Origin: Actinomycetota bacterium
Lineage (GTDB): Bacteria > Actinomycetota > Thermoleophilia > Gaiellales > Gaiellaceae
Assembly (NCBI GenBank): GCA_005883235.1
Contig: VAYE01000145.1
Location: 1 to 8,883 of the forward strand
DNA length: 8,883 nucleotides
Direction: 5' to 3'
How positions within the stretch are numbered: position 1 is the stretch's first letter; each line of letters opens with the position of its first letter. Both the position numbers and the translations under genes were made by a program. This document shows, in pieces, positions 5,898-8,883 of the stretch. Under the pieces are notes generated by a model that saw only the letters and a list, made by a program, of their open reading frames with translations, ran no database searches and had not been told where the DNA came from.

Positions 5898-5913
5898 GCA
5901 ACCGTTCAGTTGC
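5898..5913. promoter_or_regulatory. Operator-like palindrome, copy 1 (clpP side)
   Basis: GCAACCGTTCAGTTGC has GCAAC/GTTGC arms. It matches copy 2 at 13 of 16 bases and lies 27 bp away centre to centre. It lies 22 nt from the clpP start codon, downstream of or over its likely transcription start. An ArsR-type dimer is the likely ligand (inference from the neighbouring regulator gene). Confidence 0.6.
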
Positions 5914-5916
5914 GCG

Positions 5917-5922
5917 AATAAT
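5917..5922 (-). promoter_or_regulatory. Possible -10 box for clpP in the divergent promoter core
   Basis: The minus strand reads TATTAT, 5 of 6 matches to TATAAT, within the only AT-rich patch here (5916-5924). The -35 region is poor. On the plus strand the same patch offers TAATAC for the SRPBCC operon. Both sit between the two palindromes. Confidence 0.45.
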
Positions 5923-5924
5923 AC

Positions 5925-5940
5925 GCAACCGGTCGGTTGC
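5925..5940. promoter_or_regulatory. Operator-like palindrome, copy 2 (SRPBCC side)
   Basis: GCAACCGGTCGGTTGC has perfect 6-bp arms around GGTC. It ends 14 nt before the GTG of the SRPBCC gene, so bound protein would block that promoter. Confidence 0.65.
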
Positions 5941-5954
5941 GGATCGGAGGAGCC

Positions 5955-6302
5955 GTGGAGGTCACCCGTGAGGTCGTCTTCCCTACGACGCCCGAGGAGG
6001 TCTGGGAGGCGCTGACCGAGGCGGAGCGCCTGGAGGAGTGGTTCGCGAACGAGGTCGAGCTCGATCCGAGGCCGGGCGGCATCGGCGTGTTCCGGTGGAG
6101 CGACGGCGACGAACGGCGCGCGATCGTCCGGGATGTCGAGCCGGGCGAGCGGCTCGTGCTCGACTGGGACGACCAGGGCGAGGTCGCGTTCACGCTGGAA
6201 GAGGTGCCGGAAGGGACACGGCTTCTCGTGCGCGAACGCTCGCCTGAGTGGTCGACGGCGCTCGAGCTGCGCGCGTCGGCGCTCGCGTGGACGGCGGCGT
6301 AG
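5955..6302 (+). CDS. SRPBCC (AHSA1/START-like) domain protein, 115 aa
   Basis: This is a small cytoplasmic protein with the helix-grip fold. The start of the domain is clear: [20 protein letters not shown] (residues 1-20), then [22 protein letters not shown], a pattern typical of AHSA1-like proteins next to ArsR regulators. Beta-strand blocks follow ([46 protein letters not shown]) and a short C-terminal helix ([17 protein letters not shown]). At 115 aa it is shorter than the usual 140-160 aa, mainly in the last part. I chose the GTG at 5955 because GGAGG (5946-5950) lies 4 nt upstream; an in-frame TTG at 5937 would lie inside the operator. Ligand and enzymatic role are unknown. The stop overlaps the ArsR gene by 16 nt, suggesting translational coupling. 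Confidence 0.85.
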   Translation: MEVTREVVFPTTPEEVWEALTEAERLEEWFANEVELDPRPGGIGVFRWSDGDERRAIVRDVEPGERLVLDWDDQGEVAFTLEEVPEGTRLLVRERSPEWSTALELRASALAWTAA

Positions 6303-6601
6303 ACCGCGTCTTCGCCGCGCTCGGAGATCCCGGCCGGCGGGACCTCGTCCGCGCGATATCAGAGCGCGGGAGCGCCACCGCGACCGAGCTGGCGGCCGAC
6401 CTCCCGGTGACGCGGCAGGCGGTGGCGAAGCAGCTCGCGGGGCTCGCCGACGCGGGCCTCGTCGTGGGCGAGCGGCGCGGGCGCGAGACCCGCTACGCGC
6501 TCACTCCGGAGCCGCTGGCCGACGCGGTCGCCTGGATGGCGGAGGTGGGCGCCGGCTGGGACGAGCGGCTCGAGGCGCTCCGCCGCCACCTGAGCCGTTA
6601 G
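6287..6601 (+). CDS. ArsR-family winged-helix transcriptional regulator, about 104 aa
   Basis: The protein opens with [20 protein letters not shown] (residues 5-24), the ArsR hallmark (F.ALgDP.RR.l...). A helix-turn-helix follows ([20 protein letters not shown], 31-50), then the wing ([17 protein letters not shown], 58-74). There is no cysteine, so the metal-sensing sites of ArsR/SmtB are absent; a small molecule or the partner SRPBCC protein may be the signal (inference). The GTG at 6287 gives a family-like N-terminus and a 16-nt overlap with the SRPBCC gene. A GTG at 6248 would add 13 residues of Ala/Arg-rich sequence. Neither start has an SD, so coupling is likely. It is the natural candidate to bind the paired palindromes at 5898-5940. 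Confidence 0.88.
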   Translation: MDGGVDRVFAALGDPGRRDLVRAISERGSATATELAADLPVTRQAVAKQLAGLADAGLVVGERRGRETRYALTPEPLADAVAWMAEVGAGWDERLEALRRHLSR

Positions 6602-6609
6602 GGCCACCC

Positions 6610-6615
6610 TAGAAT
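6610..6615 (+). promoter_or_regulatory. -10 hexamer for a probable leaderless aldo/keto reductase transcript
   Basis: TAGAAT (5 of 6 to TATAAT) is followed by 6 nt and then the GTG at 6622, so transcription could begin at the G of the start codon. No SD precedes that GTG and no good -35 is seen. Confidence 0.5.
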
Positions 6616-6621
6616 CGGACG

Positions 6622-7599
6622 GTGGAGCGGCGTCCTCTCGGCCGGAGCGGCCTCGAGGTCACGAGGATCGTCCTCGGCTGCGGGAACTTCGGCGGCATCG
6701 GCTCGGCGCCGGAGCTCTTCGGTCACGGCGAGTCGCGCGACGAGGCCTTCGCGCTCTTGGACGCCGCGTGGGAGCTCGGGATCACGACCTTCGACACCGC
6801 GGACGCCTACGGCGGCGGGCGGAGCGAGACCTACATCGGCGACTGGCTCCGCGCGAAAGGCCCCGATGTGCGCCAGCGGATCCAGCTGTCCACGAAGGTC
6901 TACAACCCGATGGACGCGGGTGAAGACCGCGGCCTCGCGCCGGAACGGATCCGGCGGCAGCTCGACGGCAGCCTCGCCAGGCTCGGCGTCGAGCGGGTCG
7001 ACATGTACCTGGCACACGAGCCGGACCAGGACACGCCGATCGAGCGCAGTCTCGAGGCCTTCGAGGAGCTGGTCCGCGAGGGCAAGGTGCGGGCGATCGG
7101 GACGAGCAACGTCGACGGCGCCGGGCTGGCCGAGGCACTCGAGACCAGCGCCCGCCGCGGCTTCAGCCGCTTCGAGTGGGTGCAGAACTCGTACTCGCTG
7201 CTCGAACGCGGCGCCGAGGCCGAGGTCCTCCCGCTCTGCGCGGAGCACGGCCTCGGCTTCACGCCGTTCAGCCCGCTCGCCGGTGGCTGGCTGACCGGCA
7301 AGTACCGCGAAGGCGAGTCGCCGCCGCCGGGCTCGCGGATGACGCAGCGGCCGGAGGAGTACCGCCACCTCGAGAACCCCGCCACCTACCGCGGCCTCGA
7401 ACGGCTTGGGGAGGAGGCCCGCGCCCGCGGCGTCGACACTGCGACCCTCGCGCTCGCGTGGCTGCTCTCGAATCCGCTCGTCTCCGCCGTCGTCGTGGGC
7501 CCGCGGCGGCCCGAGCACCTCGAGCCGGCCCGGCGCGCGCTCGACCTTCACCTCTCGGAGCGGGAGCGCGAGGAGCTCGCCGGCCTCTTCGATCCGTAG
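6622..7599 (+). CDS. Aldo/keto reductase, 325 aa
   Basis: This is an NADPH-dependent oxidoreductase with a TIM barrel, acting on carbonyl compounds in the cytoplasm. All four catalytic residues are visible: D58 and Y63 in FDTADAYGGG, K92 in LSTKVY and H132 in YLAHEPD. Further family marks are the N-terminal PLGRSGLEVTRIVLGCGNFGG, GTSN (160-163), the substrate-loop region FTPFSPLAGGWLTGKY (213-228), and the cofactor-binding VVGPRRPEHLEPA (291-303). Length is normal for the plant-channel/YajO-like bacterial groups. The true substrate cannot be read from the sequence. The start is a GTG without an SD, 20 nt after the ArsR stop. The next gene, dinB, starts 10 nt after its stop, so they are probably co-transcribed. 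Confidence 0.93.
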   Translation: MERRPLGRSGLEVTRIVLGCGNFGGIGSAPELFGHGESRDEAFALLDAAWELGITTFDTADAYGGGRSETYIGDWLRAKGPDVRQRIQLSTKVYNPMDAGEDRGLAPERIRRQLDGSLARLGVERVDMYLAHEPDQDTPIERSLEAFEELVREGKVRAIGTSNVDGAGLAEALETSARRGFSRFEWVQNSYSLLERGAEAEVLPLCAEHGLGFTPFSPLAGGWLTGKYREGESPPPGSRMTQRPEEYRHLENPATYRGLERLGEEARARGVDTATLALAWLLSNPLVSAVVVGPRRPEHLEPARRALDLHLSEREREELAGLFDP

Positions 7600-7609
7600 C
7601 CTTCGCAGC

Positions 7610-8662
7610 GTGATCGTCGCGCACCTCGACCTCGACGCCTTCTTCGCGGCCGTCGAGGAGCTGGAAGCCCCGGAGCTCCGCCACACGCCCCTGATCGTCG
7701 GCGGCGATCCGCACGGTCGGGGGGTCGTGGCGACAGCGAACTACGTGGCCCGCCGGTTCGGGATCCACTCCGCGATGAGCGCGGCCGAGGCGCTCCGCCG
7801 CTGCCCTAACGCGGTCTTCCTGCGGCCGCGCCACCACCTCTACCGCGAGTACTCGAGGGCCGTCTGGGCGACGGTGCGCGGCGTCGTCCCGACCGTCGAG
7901 CGAACCGGCCTCGACGAGGGCTACCTCGACGTCGGCGAGGTCGCAGACGGCTTCCTCGAGGCCCGTGCGATCGCCGAGGCGGTGCAGGCGGCCGTGCGCG
8001 CCGCGACCGAGCTCTCGTGCTCGCTCGGCGTCGCGAGCTCGAAGGTCGTCGCGAAGGTGGCGAGCGACCGGCGCAAGCCGGGCGGCCTGACCGTCGTCCC
8101 GGCGGGACGCGAGCGCGAGTTCCTCGCCCCCTTCGACGTGCGCCTCCTCCCAGGCGTCGGGCCTCGGTCGGAGGAGCGCCTGCGTACCGCGGGCGTCGAG
8201 ACCATCGGCGCGCTCGCCGGCCTTCCCGAGGCCGACCTCCGTCGCCTCCTGCCCGGCAAGCTGGGGCCGCTCCTCCGCGACCGGGCCCGCGGCATCGATC
8301 CGCGCGGGCTCGAGCTCTCCTCGGAACGGGTCTCGTACAGCCACGAGGAGACGTTCGCGCAGGACGTCTCCGATCGCGAGCGCCTGCACGCCGAGCTCCG
8401 GTCGATGGCCGAGCGGCTCGGGGAGCTGCTGCGCGGCGACGGCAAGTGCGCTCGGACGGTGACGACGAAGCTTCGCTACGGCGACTTCTCGATCCGGAGC
8501 CGATCGACGACGCTCGGCGCAGGGATCGACGACGCGGCGACGATCGGCGAGCTGGCCTGCGCGCTCCTCGACCGTGCGCTCCGTGACCGGCCGGGCGCCC
8601 TGCGGCTCGTCGGCGTCGGCGTCTCGAGCCTCGAGCCGTTCCGGCAGCTGACGCTCGTCTAG
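7610..8662 (+). CDS. dinB: DNA polymerase IV (Y-family translesion polymerase), 350 aa
   Basis: This is an error-prone DNA polymerase that bypasses damaged bases. Motifs in order: HLDLDAFFAAVEE (5-17) with metal-binding D7 and the likely steric-gate F12; GGDPHGRGVVATANYVARRFGIHSAM (31-56), the fingers; TGLDEGYLDVG (99-109) with catalytic D102 and E103; CSLGVASSKVVAKVASDRRKPGG (137-159); helix-hairpin-helix LLPGVGPRSEERLRTAGVET (179-198); and the little-finger domain from about 240. The chain ends in RQLTLV, like the beta-clamp-binding peptides at the C-termini of other DinB proteins. Around the catalytic pair the usual S.DEA is G.DEG. The GTG start at 7610 gives the canonical N-terminus; the frame stays open upstream but there it is a shadow of the reductase. 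No SD; TAGCCT lies 7 nt upstream. Confidence 0.93.
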   Translation: MIVAHLDLDAFFAAVEELEAPELRHTPLIVGGDPHGRGVVATANYVARRFGIHSAMSAAEALRRCPNAVFLRPRHHLYREYSRAVWATVRGVVPTVERTGLDEGYLDVGEVADGFLEARAIAEAVQAAVRAATELSCSLGVASSKVVAKVASDRRKPGGLTVVPAGREREFLAPFDVRLLPGVGPRSEERLRTAGVETIGALAGLPEADLRRLLPGKLGPLLRDRARGIDPRGLELSSERVSYSHEETFAQDVSDRERLHAELRSMAERLGELLRGDGKCARTVTTKLRYGDFSIRSRSTTLGAGIDDAATIGELACALLDRALRDRPGALRLVGVGVSSLEPFRQLTLV

Positions 8663-8664
8663 CG

Positions 8665-8883
8665 ATGGAGCGCGACCGCCCGCTCCTCGAGACCGACCTC
8701 GATCCCGACCCGCTTCGCCAGTTCGCGCTCTGGTTCGAGGAGGCCGGGCAGGCCGGAATCAGGGCTCCCGAAGCCATGGCCGTCGCGACGGCCGCCGGCG
8801 ACGGCAGCCCGTCGGTGCGGATGGTGCTGCTGAAGGAGCTCGACGAGCGCGGCTTCGTCTTCTTCACCGGGTACGAGAGCCGG
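8665..8883 (+). CDS. pdxH: Pyridoxamine 5'-phosphate oxidase, N-terminal 73 residues (partial)
   Basis: PdxH is an FMN enzyme oxidising pyridoxine or pyridoxamine 5'-phosphate to pyridoxal 5'-phosphate in the cytoplasm. The visible part has the expected order: DLDPDPLRQFALWFEEA (11-27), APEAMAVATAAGDGSPSVRM (34-53) and the FMN-phosphate-binding RMVLLK (R52, K57), then GFVFFTGYESR (63-73), where a Gly replaces the usual Asn of TNYeS. The frame is cut by the window edge. The ATG lies 2 nt after the dinB stop, with no SD, so translation is probably coupled. General flavin pyridoxine-oxidase-like proteins share some of these motifs, but this combination favours true PdxH. Confidence 0.88.
   Translation, partial: MERDRPLLETDLDPDPLRQFALWFEEAGQAGIRAPEAMAVATAAGDGSPSVRMVLLKELDERGFVFFTGYESR

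Noticed and set aside
5254..5928. Upstream extension of the UPF0104 reading frame through the clpP region
   Set aside because: The extra residues are an Arg/His-rich alternative frame of clpP; the membrane protein begins sensibly at the GTG at 5253.
6598..8867. Minus-strand open frames opposite the reductase, dinB and pdxH
   Set aside because: They are shadows of recognisable plus-strand genes, Arg/Ala-rich and without domains.

Overview
This is a GC-rich, gene-dense chromosomal window with frequent GTG starts, short intergenic gaps and many genes lacking a Shine-Dalgarno (SD) sequence. Together with the SRPBCC/ArsR pair, the UPF0104 protein and the ClpP type, this suggests an actinobacterium, possibly of the Thermoleophilia. 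That placement is an inference from style; no rRNA or other taxonomic marker is present. I saw no mobile element, CRISPR array, tRNA or rRNA.

Layout. (1) Positions 1-111, minus strand: the first 37 codons of a protein running off the left edge. (2) 112-508: mostly non-coding, with a strong terminator-like hairpin at 453-490. (3) 509-2034, minus strand: two genes for exported proteins, a 302-aa secreted protein followed by a 195-aa membrane-anchored or secreted protein. They have a good sigma70-like promoter (TTGACA, 17 nt, TACTCT) and a leader of about 94 nt that can fold into two hairpins plus a possible pseudoknot next to the SD. This unit has visibly lower GC than its surroundings and is the most likely place for something undescribed. 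(4) 2296-5876, minus strand: clpP, a UPF0104/YbhN-type membrane protein and an ABC exporter half-transporter, closely packed and probably co-transcribed. (5) 5881-5954: divergent control region with two copies of a GCAACC...GGTTGC-type palindrome around an AT-rich promoter core. (6) 5955-6601, plus strand: an SRPBCC (AHSA1-like) protein overlapping a Cys-free ArsR-type repressor. (7) 6622-8883, plus strand: aldo/keto reductase, DNA polymerase IV (dinB) and the 5' part of pdxH, tightly spaced.

How they may work together. The ArsR-type protein is the obvious candidate to bind the paired operators. Because the operators sit between divergent genes, it could control both its own operon and clpP. 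Several genes without an SD have a -10-like hexamer 6-7 nt before the start codon, as expected for leaderless transcripts. The remaining genes look like ordinary housekeeping or stress functions: proteolysis, lipid or membrane transport, translesion synthesis, redox metabolism and vitamin B6 synthesis.
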